Assembly: GCF_016865235.1 (NCBI RefSeq)
Contig: NZ_CP064030.1
Span: 372,001-436,000 of the forward strand
Length of the DNA stretch: 64,000 bases
Source of the DNA: Dyella caseinilytica
GTDB taxonomy: Bacteria; Pseudomonadota; Gammaproteobacteria; Xanthomonadales; Rhodanobacteraceae
Direction: 5' to 3'
The position numbers were made by a program, and so were the translations under genes. Shown one piece after another: positions 34,964 to 43,576 of the stretch; the first letter of the stretch is position 1; each line of letters begins with the position of its first letter. The notes under the pieces were generated by a model that made no database searches, was not told the DNA's origin, and saw nothing but the letters and a program-made list of their open reading frames with translations.

Positions 34964-36016
34964 CTAAACGTGGTCGGCAGGCTGGGAGAACTGGCTGGAA
35001 CGCCGCACCACCAGCTTCACCGGCAGCAGGTGCGTTTCCACGGGTTCGTTGCGGATCAGGCACAGCAGGTTGTCGACCAGAGTCTCGCCGGCCAGTTTGG
35101 TGTCTTGCAGCACCGTGGTCAGCGGTGGATTGAGGAAGCGGGCCATCGGGATATCGTCGAAGCCTGCTACGGCGACTTGCTCGGGCACCTTGATGTTGTG
35201 GTCGGCCAATGCGCGCATGGCGCCGATGGCGATCAAGTCGCTGGCAGCGAAGACGGCGTCGAAAGGTTCGGCACGTTCGAGCAACGTTTCCAGCGCGTTA
35301 TAACCTGCTTGTTCGGTGCTTTCGGCAGCATCCACCTGCAGCGCGGGATCCATGGTGATGCCGGCCTGTTGCAGCGTCGCGGCGTAACCACGGTAGCGTT
35401 CGAAGAATTCCGGGTAATGGCTGGACGCGTCGCCAAGGAACGCGATGCGTCTGCATCCTTGCTCCAGCAGATGCGTGGCGATGGCCTGGCCGCCCTGATA
35501 GTTGTCACAGCCGATGGACACGTCCGGCTGGTCCGGCAGTACGGCGCCCCAGCGGATGGACCGCGTGCCCTGGGCCACCAGTTTCTGCAGCTTGTCCAGG
35601 TAGGCCAGGTAGTCGCCGTAGCCAAGCAGGATGATGCCGTCCGCCTTCTTGGTATCGGCGTAGTCGGCATGCCAGTCGTAGGAAAGCTGCTGGAACGAAA
35701 TCAGCAAGTCGTAGCCGCGCAGGGCGCAGGCCCGGGTGATCGAGCCGAGCATGGACAGGAAGAACGGGTTGATGTGCGAGTCATCTGCCGTGGGATCTTC
35801 GAACAGCAGCAGGGCCAGCGTGCCCGAATGCTGAGAACGAAGGTTCGACGCGTTCTTGTCGACTTTATAGTTGAGCTGCTCGGCGGCCTCCCTGATCCGA
35901 CGACGGGTTTCCTCGCTGACCAGAGGGCTGTCGCGCAAGGCGCGTGACACCGTGGATTGCGAAACCCCGGTCAGGTGGGCGATGTCGAAAGAGGTAGCTT
36001 TCCCTTTGATGGACAC
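34964..36016 (-). CDS. malR: LacI-family regulator of the maltodextrin locus
   Basis: 350 aa. The N-terminal HTH (ATSFDIAHLTGVSQSTVSRA, then SPLVSEETRRRIREAAEQLN) and hinge helix are followed by a periplasmic-binding-protein-like sugar domain (about 63-340). Landmarks include DGIILLGYGDYLA, IGCDNYQGGQAIATHLLEQG and VAVAGFDDIPMARFLNPPLT. It is the only LacI protein in the window and is the natural candidate to bind the three atgaatacgtatgca operators at 20.9, 21.1 and 28.5 kb. The name is inferred from context. It is cut off from the other locus genes by the ECF operon. Confidence 0.85.
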   Translation of the reverse strand: MSIKGKATSFDIAHLTGVSQSTVSRALRDSPLVSEETRRRIREAAEQLNYKVDKNASNLRSQHSGTLALLLFEDPTADDSHINPFFLSMLGSITRACALRGYDLLISFQQLSYDWHADYADTKKADGIILLGYGDYLAYLDKLQKLVAQGTRSIRWGAVLPDQPDVSIGCDNYQGGQAIATHLLEQGCRRIAFLGDASSHYPEFFERYRGYAATLQQAGITMDPALQVDAAESTEQAGYNALETLLERAEPFDAVFAASDLIAIGAMRALADHNIKVPEQVAVAGFDDIPMARFLNPPLTTVLQDTKLAGETLVDNLLCLIRNEPVETHLLPVKLVVRRSSQFSQPADHV

Positions 36017-36140
36017 TGCAGAGGAACTCTTTGCGTGGGTGGCGGGCGGGCAGCGGCCATCCCTATAACGCTATCCTAACGGCTGGGTCGCCCCATGTCC
36101 TGACGCAGGGCAAGAAAAGACTTGGGCCGGTGCGTAGGCA

Positions 36141-36265
36141 AAAAAAAGCCCCGAGAACTTAGGGGGAGTCCTCGGGGCCGGGGAATCGGAACCCAGGGGA
36201 GAGGTCCGATTCCGGATTGGCGACCCAGGGAGGTGGGGCGCCGGAGGATGCCGTTGCGTGCATCC
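36141..36265 (-). ncRNA. sX13-like small RNA with C-rich loops, downstream of polA
   Basis: Reading the minus strand, four stem-loops follow one another. H1 is ggatgc/gcatcc at 36265-36246. H2 has ggcg-ccca/tggg-cgcc with loop CCTCCC. H3 has a 9-bp stem ggaatcgga/tccgattcc with a TCTCCCCT apical loop. H4 is a 12-bp stem gccccgaggact/agttctcggggc with loop CCCCCTA, followed by eight Ts, a Rho-independent terminator. A -10-like TAATCC ends five bases before H1. C-rich hairpin loops and location after polA match what I recall of the Xanthomonas Hfq-independent sRNA sX13, and are positionally like Spot 42. It encodes no protein. Confidence 0.7.
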
Positions 36266-36404
36266 GAAGGATTAGAGTGCGCCTGAGCGCAAAAGTTGCA
36301 CGGTTCGGTATGAAAATTCGGAACTGGTCAGCCACTATTCATCTGCGTGACACGCATGCGTGACCTTTGGCATACGGACGTCTCAGTTTAGACGTCTAAA
36401 TAAC

Positions 36405-36653
36405 TCAGTCGCCCCAGTGCCAGCCTGGCGGTTCGCCTTTCTTGTAGACCACATAAAGCAGCAAGACAGTGATGGCGCCTGCAAACAGGAAGGCGTCGGG
36501 TTTGCCAGCACGCGCCGTTATAAGCGGGATCATCACGGCCAGTCCTGCCACGTAGACCAGCAGAACAGCCCAGCCTTGCCAGCAAGAGGGTAAACCCCAA
36601 CCCCAGCCATAGCGTTTGGCCGGAAACCAATACTGCGGGCGACGATCATTCAT
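36405..36653 (-). CDS. Small inner-membrane protein downstream of polA
   Basis: 82 aa with a good Shine-Dalgarno (AAGGAGCAAGG). A Trp/aromatic-rich N-terminus (QYWFPAKRYGWGWGLP) precedes two membrane helices (GWAVLLVYVAGLAVMIPLIT and DAFLFAGAITVLLLYVVYKK) and a short Trp-rich tail. Family not recognised. It starts 33 bases after the polA stop and is probably co-transcribed with it. The candidate sRNA lies beyond its stop codon. Confidence 0.75.
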   Translation of the reverse strand: MNDRRPQYWFPAKRYGWGWGLPSCWQGWAVLLVYVAGLAVMIPLITARAGKPDAFLFAGAITVLLLYVVYKKGEPPGWHWGD

Positions 36654-36686
36654 GGCCTTGCTCCTTCAAGCCGTTTTACAGAAAAG

Positions 36687-39434
36687 TTAGTGCGCCTCGT
36701 CCCAATTCTTGCCGACACCGACATCCACAATCAGCGGCACATGCAACTTGGCCGCGCCCGACATGCGTTCGCGCACCGCGTCGCGCACGGTATCGATCGC
36801 ATCGGCACGCACCTCGAACACCAGTTCATCGTGCACCTGCATCAGCATGTGAGCGTCGTCGCGATCTTTCAGCCAATCGGCTACGGAAATCATGGCGCGC
36901 TTGATGATGTCGGCAGCGGTGCCTTGCATCGGGGCGTTGACAGCCGCGCGCTCGGCGCCGGCACGCAACGCCTGATTGCGTGCACTGAGGTTCTCCAGAT
37001 ACAAACGGCGGCCAAATAGCGTTTCGACATAGCCGTCGCGATGTGCGCGTTCACGCGTGGCTTCCATAAACGCATGCACGCCCGGATAGCGCGAGAAGTA
37101 ACGCGCCATGTAATCACTGGCTTCACCACGATCAACACCCAGCTGGCGCGCGAGCCCGAATGCGCTCATGCCGTACATCAGGCCAAAGTTGATCGCTTTC
37201 GCGGCGCGACGCTGATTGCTGGTGACGTCAGCGGGATCGAGGCCGAACACTTCCGCAGCGGTGGCGCGATGGATATCGCCGCCTTCCTGGAAGGCGCGCA
37301 CCAGGCCTTCATCACCGGATAGGTGCGCCATGATACGCAGCTCGATCTGCGAATAGTCCGCGGCCATCACCATCCAGCCTTTCGGCGCGACGAACGCCTG
37401 GCGGATGCGACGGCCTTCCTCGGTGCGCACGGGAATGTTTTGCAGGTTCGGATCGGTGGAGGAAATACGTCCGGTGGCGACTGCACCCTGGTGATAGCTG
37501 GTGTGCACACGGCCGGTGCGCGGATTGACGATCTCGGCCAGTTTCTCGGTATAGGTCGAGCGCAACTTGGCGAGGCCGCGATAATCGAGGATCAGACGCG
37601 GCAACGCATGATCGTCAGCGATCGCTTCCATTGCTTCTTCGTTGGTGGAGGGCTGGCCAGTGGGTGTTTTCAGTTTCGCTGGCAGGCCGAGTTCGTCGAA
37701 CAGGATGACTTGCAACTGCTTGGGCGAGTCGAGATTGAACTCGCGTCCGGCCGACCGCCACGCTTCCTGTTGCAATTCGTGCATGCGCTTGCCCAGGTGC
37801 TGGCTTTGCCGGCGTAGTTCGTCTACGTCGATCAGCACGCCATGTTGTTCCATGCTGGCCAGCACAGGTATCAGCGGAATTTCGATGTCTTCATAGACCT
37901 TCAGCAGTTTCGGCTCGCCTTCCAGCAACGGCCAGAGTGCGTGGTGCAGGCGCAAGGTGACGTCGGCATCCTCGGCGGCATAGCGGCAAGCGGTGTCGAG
38001 ATCGACCTGCGAGAACGAAATCTGCTTGGCGCCCTTGCCGGCGACTTCCTCGTATTTCACGGTTTCGTAGCCGAGGTATTTCCTGGCCAGCGAATCCATG
38101 TCATGACGCGTGGCGGTTGCGTTCCACACGTAGGATTCCAACATGGTGTCATGCTTCAGACCCTGCACGGCGATGCCGTAGTGCGACAGGATGTTCATGT
38201 CGTACTTGGCATGTTGCCCCACCTTCGGACGCCGGGGATCTTCAAGCATCGGCTTCAACGCCGCGAGCACCTTGTCGCGCGGCAATTGCGCCGGCACGCC
38301 TGGATAGTCGTGCGTAAGAGGGATGTAGCAGGCGTAGCCCGGTTGAATCGAAAGGCTAAGGCCGACGATGTCCGCCTGCATGGAATCAACGCTGGTGGTT
38401 TCGGTGTCGAAAGCGATCAGCGGTGCGTCGTGAAGGCGTGCAAGCCAGCTATCGAATTGCGCCTGGGTGGTGACGAGTTCGTATTGGCCTTCACCGCTGA
38501 GTTCCACCGACGCCGCGGAGGTATCGGTGTGGGCAGGGGGCGCCGGTGTGGTGTTTGTGGATGTGGGTGCGGGCGCGACAGTGTTCGCGACAGCATTATC
38601 CATTTCCTTCAGCGCCGCCTTGAATTCGTAGCGTGTGAACAAATCGCGCAAGGTGTCCGTATCGCGTGAGCGCAGCGTGAGGTCTGTGACGGTCTTGTCT
38701 AGCGGTACATCGGTCTTGATGGTGACGAGCTCGCGTGACAGCGGCAAGGAAGGCAGCGCCTCGCGCAGATATTCGCCAATCTTGCCGCCGATCTTGTCGG
38801 CGTGAGCGATCACGCCATCCAGCGAATGGTATTCGGCCAGCCACTTGGCGGCGGTCTTGGGTCCGCATTTGGTGACGCCGGGAACGTTGTCGACGGTGTC
38901 GCCGGTGAGGCTGAGGAAATCGATGATCTGCTCCGGCTTCACGCCGAATTTTTCCATCACACCGGCGGGATCCATGGTGCTGTTGGTCATCGTATTGATC
39001 AGCGTGATACCGGGACGCACCAGCTGTGCCAGATCCTTGTCACCGGTGGAGATCAGCACATCGATACCTTGTTCGTGTGCTTGCGTCGCCAATGTGCCGA
39101 TCACGTCATCGGCTTCCACGCCGCTGACTCGCAGGATGGGAAAACCCAGTGCGCTGACGATCGCCAGCATCGGCTCGATCTGCGCGCGCAGTTCGTCCGG
39201 CATTGGTGGACGGTTCGCCTTGTACTTGTCGTACAGCACGTTGCGGAACGTCGGCCCCGAGGCATCGCTGACAAATGCGACGTAATCAGGCTTGGCCTTG
39301 AGTGTGGAGCGCAGCATGTTGACCACACCGAACAGGGCACCGGTGGGTTCGCCCTGGGCGTTGCTCAATGGCGGCAGCGCGTGGAAGGCGCGGAAGAGAT
39401 AGGAGGAGCCGTCGATCAGCGTAAGGTTTGGCAT
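36687..39434 (-). CDS. polA: DNA polymerase I
   Basis: 915 aa from the ATG at 39434 (MPNLTLIDGSSYLFRAFHAL). A frame open to 39512 adds an unconserved leader. The 5'-3' exonuclease domain (1-300) has GVEADDVIGTLA and STGDKDLAQLV. The 3'-5' exonuclease domain (about 330-510) has the DEDD-type LIAFDTETTSVDSM. The polymerase domain has MVMAADYSQIELRIMAHLSG, RRAAKAINFGLMYGMSAFGL and MLMQVHDELVFEV. All three activities look intact. It acts in DNA repair and Okazaki-fragment processing. Confidence 0.97.
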   Translation of the reverse strand: MPNLTLIDGSSYLFRAFHALPPLSNAQGEPTGALFGVVNMLRSTLKAKPDYVAFVSDASGPTFRNVLYDKYKANRPPMPDELRAQIEPMLAIVSALGFPILRVSGVEADDVIGTLATQAHEQGIDVLISTGDKDLAQLVRPGITLINTMTNSTMDPAGVMEKFGVKPEQIIDFLSLTGDTVDNVPGVTKCGPKTAAKWLAEYHSLDGVIAHADKIGGKIGEYLREALPSLPLSRELVTIKTDVPLDKTVTDLTLRSRDTDTLRDLFTRYEFKAALKEMDNAVANTVAPAPTSTNTTPAPPAHTDTSAASVELSGEGQYELVTTQAQFDSWLARLHDAPLIAFDTETTSVDSMQADIVGLSLSIQPGYACYIPLTHDYPGVPAQLPRDKVLAALKPMLEDPRRPKVGQHAKYDMNILSHYGIAVQGLKHDTMLESYVWNATATRHDMDSLARKYLGYETVKYEEVAGKGAKQISFSQVDLDTACRYAAEDADVTLRLHHALWPLLEGEPKLLKVYEDIEIPLIPVLASMEQHGVLIDVDELRRQSQHLGKRMHELQQEAWRSAGREFNLDSPKQLQVILFDELGLPAKLKTPTGQPSTNEEAMEAIADDHALPRLILDYRGLAKLRSTYTEKLAEIVNPRTGRVHTSYHQGAVATGRISSTDPNLQNIPVRTEEGRRIRQAFVAPKGWMVMAADYSQIELRIMAHLSGDEGLVRAFQEGGDIHRATAAEVFGLDPADVTSNQRRAAKAINFGLMYGMSAFGLARQLGVDRGEASDYMARYFSRYPGVHAFMEATRERAHRDGYVETLFGRRLYLENLSARNQALRAGAERAAVNAPMQGTAADIIKRAMISVADWLKDRDDAHMLMQVHDELVFEVRADAIDTVRDAVRERMSGAAKLHVPLIVDVGVGKNWDEAH

Positions 39435-39569
39435 GCCGGGGATTCTAAGGGAACGCAGCGTACGGGGCGGGAAATACAACATCTGGCGTTCGTGAGACAG
39501 TGCTTCAACCATTCACCGCCCGGCGAACCTTGCGCTGTTATGCTTTGAGGCCCTGATGAGGTGTCTGAC

Positions 39570-40112
39570 ATGAAACACGCTGCCTGTCTCTATGCCCTTG
39601 CTGTCCTGGCCGTGGCGCCGGTTTTTGCGCAGACCTCTTCCTCCTCCTCATCCGCGCCGCCGCATTTCGCTCCCGCCCCACCGCCGCCCGGCATGAATGA
39701 CCCGGGTGTGGACCCCTCCAAGGCGCCGCCGCCCGCGCCAGAGTCGAGCACCGCTTTGCCGGCGTCGAGCCCCGCCGAACTGGAACCCAGTCATATGGCC
39801 GGCAAGCCGATCCCGATGCCCAGCGTGCCGGGCGCACCGGCGAGTAAGGACGCCAATGGTGACGACGCGCCCGATGTGAGCGTGCGCAAGGAGGGCGATA
39901 ACACCATTCAGGAGTACCGGTCGAACGGCAAGGTCTACATGGTGGTGGTGACCCCGAAGTTTGGTCCGCAACAGATCTACAACGTGGATCCGGACGGTCG
40001 TGTCACGGGTCAGAATGGGCAGCCTCCGATCAAGCCGGTGATGTACAAGATCATGCAGTGGGGTGGCAGCAAGCCGGCCTCGGCATCCTCGTCGGAAGAC
40101 AGCGGTTCCTGA
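39570..40112 (+). CDS. DUF2782 exported protein
   Basis: 180 aa from the ATG at 39570. Signal peptide MKHAACLYALAVLAVAPVFA-Q. A long Ser/Pro/Ala low-complexity linker (about 22-105) precedes the conserved domain with VSVRKEGDNTIQEYRSNGKV, YMVVVTPKFGPQQIYN and PVMYKIMQWG. DUF2782 proteins are found beside polA in gammaproteobacteria and have no assigned function. It is divergent from polA. The start was chosen over the GTG at 39561 because of the clean signal sequence. Confidence 0.88.
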   Translation: MKHAACLYALAVLAVAPVFAQTSSSSSSAPPHFAPAPPPPGMNDPGVDPSKAPPPAPESSTALPASSPAELEPSHMAGKPIPMPSVPGAPASKDANGDDAPDVSVRKEGDNTIQEYRSNGKVYMVVVTPKFGPQQIYNVDPDGRVTGQNGQPPIKPVMYKIMQWGGSKPASASSSEDSGS

Positions 40113-40142
40113 TCCCTTTCTGCCTGCCTCCCGGGAGCGTGC

Positions 40143-40574
40143 ATGAACCTGCGCGAAAGCTGGTTGCTGTTCGCCCTGGGGTCGGCGTTCTTCGCAGCGC
40201 TTACGGCGCTGTTCGGCAAGCTTGGTGTGGCGGGCATCAATTCCAATCTCGCCACCTTCATTCGCACCGTGGTGATCCTCGCGGTGACGGCGGGCATCCT
40301 CAGTCTGCGTGCCGAGTGGGCTAAGCCTTCGGGCTTGCCGTGGCATAGCTGGATGTTTCTGGTGTTGTCCGGTGTGGCAACCGGACTTTCGTGGCTGTGC
40401 TACTACCGGGCGCTGCAGCTTGGGCCGATCACCAAGGTGGCGCCGATCGACAAATTGAGCGTGGCCATCGCGATTGTGCTGGGCTTGCTCGTGCTGGGCG
40501 AAAAGCCGAGCTGGCCCGTGCTGATTGGTGGTGTGTTGATCGTGGCGGGCTCGCTGGTGATCGCCTTCTTTTAG
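40143..40574 (+). CDS. EamA-family half-transporter
   Basis: 143 aa with five membrane helices (for example LFALGSAFFAALTALFGKLG, FIRTVVILAVTAGILSL, MFLVLSGVATGLSWLCYYRA and VAIAIVLGLLVLGEKP). This is a single EamA domain of about 140 residues rather than the usual duplicated 10-helix carrier, so it probably works as a dimer. The conserved segment YYRALQLGPITKVAPIDKLS is typical of the family. It begins 30 bases after the DUF2782 stop. Confidence 0.85.
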   Translation: MNLRESWLLFALGSAFFAALTALFGKLGVAGINSNLATFIRTVVILAVTAGILSLRAEWAKPSGLPWHSWMFLVLSGVATGLSWLCYYRALQLGPITKVAPIDKLSVAIAIVLGLLVLGEKPSWPVLIGGVLIVAGSLVIAFF

Positions 40575-40610
40575 GTTTACGTGCTGGTTGTGATGATTGC
40601 CTTTGCCTCA

Positions 40611-40670
40611 CCGTCATTCCGGCGAAGCAAGATGAAGCTTCGCGTGCGAGTCACCATTTGACTCGCAGTT
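40611..40670. repeat. Degenerate REP-like repeat remnant
   Basis: ccgtcattccggcgaagc matches the left arm of the dispersed repeat, but the right arm is missing or decayed into a short direct repeat of gcgagtcacc/gactcgca. Intergenic between the EamA gene and a GST. Confidence 0.5.
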
Positions 40671-40688
40671 CTTCCGTTGAAAGCCGTT

Positions 40689-41399
40689 CTAACGCGCAGG
40701 ATCAAGCTCCGGATAATGACGAAATACTCCGTCTTCATTGAACGGAATCCGTCGCGGCGATGCGAGATAGGCAGCGATATTCGGACGTTCCGCAATACGC
40801 TCGGCCAGCGCACGCAAATGGGGAATGCGGCTTTGCATGCGTTTCATCGCGTTGGGGAAAGCGTAGTCGAGTCCGCTGACCAGTTGGAATAACGAAAGAT
40901 CGACATACGAGTGACGCGATAGAGCCTGTCTGCCATTGCCGCGCGTAAGCACATTTTCGAAGTAGCCGAGAAATTTCGGCAGGCGTTCTTCGCGGAAAGC
41001 TTGTGTGCGTTTACGTGCAGCAGGGCGCTGCTCTTCGTAGTACAGATTTGCTGCGACCGGATGATGCGTATCGTGGATCTCGGCCATGAAGTCGGTGACC
41101 GTGGCTTGTAATTGCTGTGCGTAGATTTCTGCTGAAAGGCCGCCGAGGACCAGGCCAAGACGCGGTCCCAGGTAAGCGAGAATGGTGGCAGTTTGCGCGA
41201 TCACCATGCGACCGGCCTTGAGAAACGGTGGTGCGAAGGGCAGTGCGCCCTCCTGCTTGCCGCGCAGAAACGGCATCATGGCGTTGTCACCGCGTTTGCG
41301 GGCAACGTCAACGTAATCGGCGCCGGCATCTTCCAGCGCCAGGCGCACGAATTCACCGCGGCCCTGGACACCGCTCCAGTAGTAAAGCTCGTAACGCAT
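40689..41399 (-). CDS. Glutathione S-transferase family protein
   Basis: 236 aa. The N-terminal thioredoxin-like domain (MRYELYYWSGVQGRGEFVRL) has a Tyr near position 7 suited to activating glutathione, with the GSH-binding stretch AQTATILAYLG (around 68-78). The C-terminal helical domain has HSYVDLSLFQLVSGLDYAFP and ERIAERPNIAAYLAS. It resembles plant/fungal-type GSTs with an RGEF motif. It stands alone; likely detoxification, substrate unknown. Confidence 0.88.
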   Translation of the reverse strand: MRYELYYWSGVQGRGEFVRLALEDAGADYVDVARKRGDNAMMPFLRGKQEGALPFAPPFLKAGRMVIAQTATILAYLGPRLGLVLGGLSAEIYAQQLQATVTDFMAEIHDTHHPVAANLYYEEQRPAARKRTQAFREERLPKFLGYFENVLTRGNGRQALSRHSYVDLSLFQLVSGLDYAFPNAMKRMQSRIPHLRALAERIAERPNIAAYLASPRRIPFNEDGVFRHYPELDPAR

Positions 41400-41443
41400 G
41401 ACGGGTTCTCCTCATGAGCAGGGCGATATTAACGATGCTGCGC

Positions 41444-42346
41444 TCAATACGAAGTGAGCTGATTGTTGGTGCTGAGTTCGCGCAGTCGATTCCAAACCAG
41501 GCTGGCCAACGGCGACAGTGAGCGTTGCCGGCGGTGGATCAGCATGACGGTGCGGTGCTCCATCGGCGTGAGAGGGCGCACGGCCAATGAAGATGGCGGT
41601 GAGGAGAGTACGGGCGTGATAGTGATGCCGAGTCCAGCCTCGACCATGCGAAATGCGGTATGCGTGTGGCCGGTTTGCTGCACGACCATCGCGTTGACGC
41701 CATGCTTGTGCAAAGCCAGATCGATCAGACGTCGGCTGCCCGAGGAGTAGTCCAGCAACACCAGCGGCTGGTCCTGCAGTTTTTTCCACGGGACCGTTTT
41801 CAATGCGGCCAACGGATGATCGGGCGGGCAGACCAGGCAGAACGGATCCCGCATGATGGTCTCGCAATCGAAGTCGCCCGCTTCCGGCGGGTCGATGGCG
41901 ATGCCGAAATCCACTTCGCCGCCGCGCACGCTGTCCAGTACCAGCGTCTGCGCCTGATCGTGCAATTGGATAGTCAGTTCCGGGTATTCGCGCGCGCAAT
42001 CGGCAATACAAAGCGGCATCAGGCTGGCCGACAAGGTTGGTACCGAGGCAATCCGCACCTTGCCGCGCCGCCGCTCGCCTTCCGAATGCACGTGGCCGAG
42101 CACGCCTTCGAGTTCATCCAGCACCCGTTCGATGGCGCTCTCCAGATAACGACCTGTCTCGGTGGGGACGACTTCGCGGGTGGTGCGATCGAATAAGCGC
42201 ACGCCCAGTTCAGCCTCCAGTTCGGCGATATGACGGCTCACGGCGGGCTGGCTGAGATGCAGGTATTCGGCGGCACGGCGGAAATGGCGCTGCCGTGCCA
42301 CAGCCAGGAAGGCACGCAGTTGGCGCAGGCTGATATTCATGCTCAT
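41444..42346 (-). CDS. LysR-family transcriptional regulator
   Basis: 300 aa. N-terminal HTH ISLRQLRAFLAVARQRHFRR followed by YLHLSQPAVSRHIAELEAEL, then an effector domain (about 95-295) with VDFGIAIDPPEAGDFDCETI. It is divergent from the SBF-type transporter at 42449, with a 102-bp AT-rich shared region (repeats of attgaat and aattatcaat). It probably controls that transporter. The effector is unknown. Confidence 0.9.
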   Translation of the reverse strand: MSMNISLRQLRAFLAVARQRHFRRAAEYLHLSQPAVSRHIAELEAELGVRLFDRTTREVVPTETGRYLESAIERVLDELEGVLGHVHSEGERRRGKVRIASVPTLSASLMPLCIADCAREYPELTIQLHDQAQTLVLDSVRGGEVDFGIAIDPPEAGDFDCETIMRDPFCLVCPPDHPLAALKTVPWKKLQDQPLVLLDYSSGSRRLIDLALHKHGVNAMVVQQTGHTHTAFRMVEAGLGITITPVLSSPPSSLAVRPLTPMEHRTVMLIHRRQRSLSPLASLVWNRLRELSTNNQLTSY

Positions 42347-42448
42347 ATTGAATCAATCTATTAAATAAAACTATTTGAATTATCAATAGAGTAGCAGTGA
42401 AATACGCCCATCCCAACTGTCTGATCGCCGCCTGCCGGCCTATACGCC

Positions 42449-43465
42449 ATGCCACTGCGCCGCTTCCTGCCTGACAACTTCACGCTCTGCCTGATCGCGA
42501 CGGTGATCACGGCCAGCCTGTTGCCATGCCGCGGTTCGGTTGCTCATGTGTTCGACGGGCTGACCGATCTGGCCATCGCCCTGTTGTTCTTCCTGCACGG
42601 GGCGAAGCTCTCGCGCGAAGCGGTGGTCTCCGGTCTCACCAATTGGCGCCTGCATCTCACCGTACTGGCCAGCACCTTTGTGTTGTTCCCCATCCTGGGA
42701 ATGCTGCTGAAGCCGGTGCTGGTGCCCTTGGTGACCCCATCGCTGTATGTGGGCATCCTGTTCCTGTGCACCTTGCCTTCGACGGTGCAGTCATCGATTG
42801 CGTTTACGTCGATCGCGCGTGGCAACGTTTCCGCAGCGGTGTGTTCGGCCTCTGCCTCCAGCCTGCTTGGCATCGTCATCACGCCGTTATTGACGGGGCT
42901 GGTGTTGCAGGCGCATGGCGCAGGCGCGATGTCATGGCGTTCGGTGGGCGAGATCGTATTGCAGCTGTTCGTGCCGTTCGTGCTGGGCCAGGTCGCACAG
43001 CGCTGGATTGGCGGCTGGGTGCAGCGTCATCGTCCGCTGGTCGGCCTGGTGGATCAGGGTTCGATCTTGCTGGTGGTGTACACCGCTTTCAGTGCGGCGG
43101 TGCTGCAAGGTTTGTGGAAGCAGTTGCCGCTGTCGGTGCTGGGTGGTCTGCTGGTCATCAATGCAGTGTTGCTGGCCTGCATCTTGCTGATCACGCGCTA
43201 TGGATCAAGGGCGCTCGGCTTTGATCACGAAGATGAAATCACCATCGTGTTCTGCGGCTCGAAGAAGAGCCTTGCCAGTGGTGTGCCGATGGCGAACGTT
43301 CTGTTTCCGGCGCATGCGATCGGCATGATCGTGTTGCCACTGATGCTGTTCCATCAGATGCAGTTGATGACGTGTGCAGTGCTGGCGCGACGTTATGCGC
43401 AGCGTGCGGGCGTCAACAAGCGCAAGGCCGCATCGACGGCGGCGGAGATCGCTGCGGCTGATTGA
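42449..43465 (+). CDS. Bile acid:sodium symporter family protein (SLC10A7-like)
   Basis: 338 aa with about ten membrane helices. Landmarks are LTDLAIALLFFLHGAKLSRE, CTLPSTVQSSIAFTSIARGN (the family's conserved helix-4 motif) and ITIVFCGSKKSLASGVPMAN (helix-9 motif). This is the SLC10A7/YfeH-type subgroup, which transports organic anions with sodium or protons. Divergent LysR control is suggested by the neighbour. Confidence 0.92.
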   Translation: MPLRRFLPDNFTLCLIATVITASLLPCRGSVAHVFDGLTDLAIALLFFLHGAKLSREAVVSGLTNWRLHLTVLASTFVLFPILGMLLKPVLVPLVTPSLYVGILFLCTLPSTVQSSIAFTSIARGNVSAAVCSASASSLLGIVITPLLTGLVLQAHGAGAMSWRSVGEIVLQLFVPFVLGQVAQRWIGGWVQRHRPLVGLVDQGSILLVVYTAFSAAVLQGLWKQLPLSVLGGLLVINAVLLACILLITRYGSRALGFDHEDEITIVFCGSKKSLASGVPMANVLFPAHAIGMIVLPLMLFHQMQLMTCAVLARRYAQRAGVNKRKAASTAAEIAAAD

Positions 43466-43497
43466 TGCTGCTGAAACCTTCTTCCGTGTTTCAACGT

Positions 43498-43527
43498 CCG
43501 TCATCCCGGCCTTCGCCGGGAAGACGG
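43498..43527. repeat. REP-like repeat, short form
   Basis: ccgtcatcccggccttcgcc then gggaagacgg: a single hairpin of the same family as 55766-55797, with one arm mismatch. Lies between two convergent genes (transporter and purH) and may act as a terminator. Confidence 0.75.
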
Positions 43528-43576
43528 TACACAGGGCTGAAGTTAAGCGCTGATCAGCGGCTGCACAGGATCGGCA

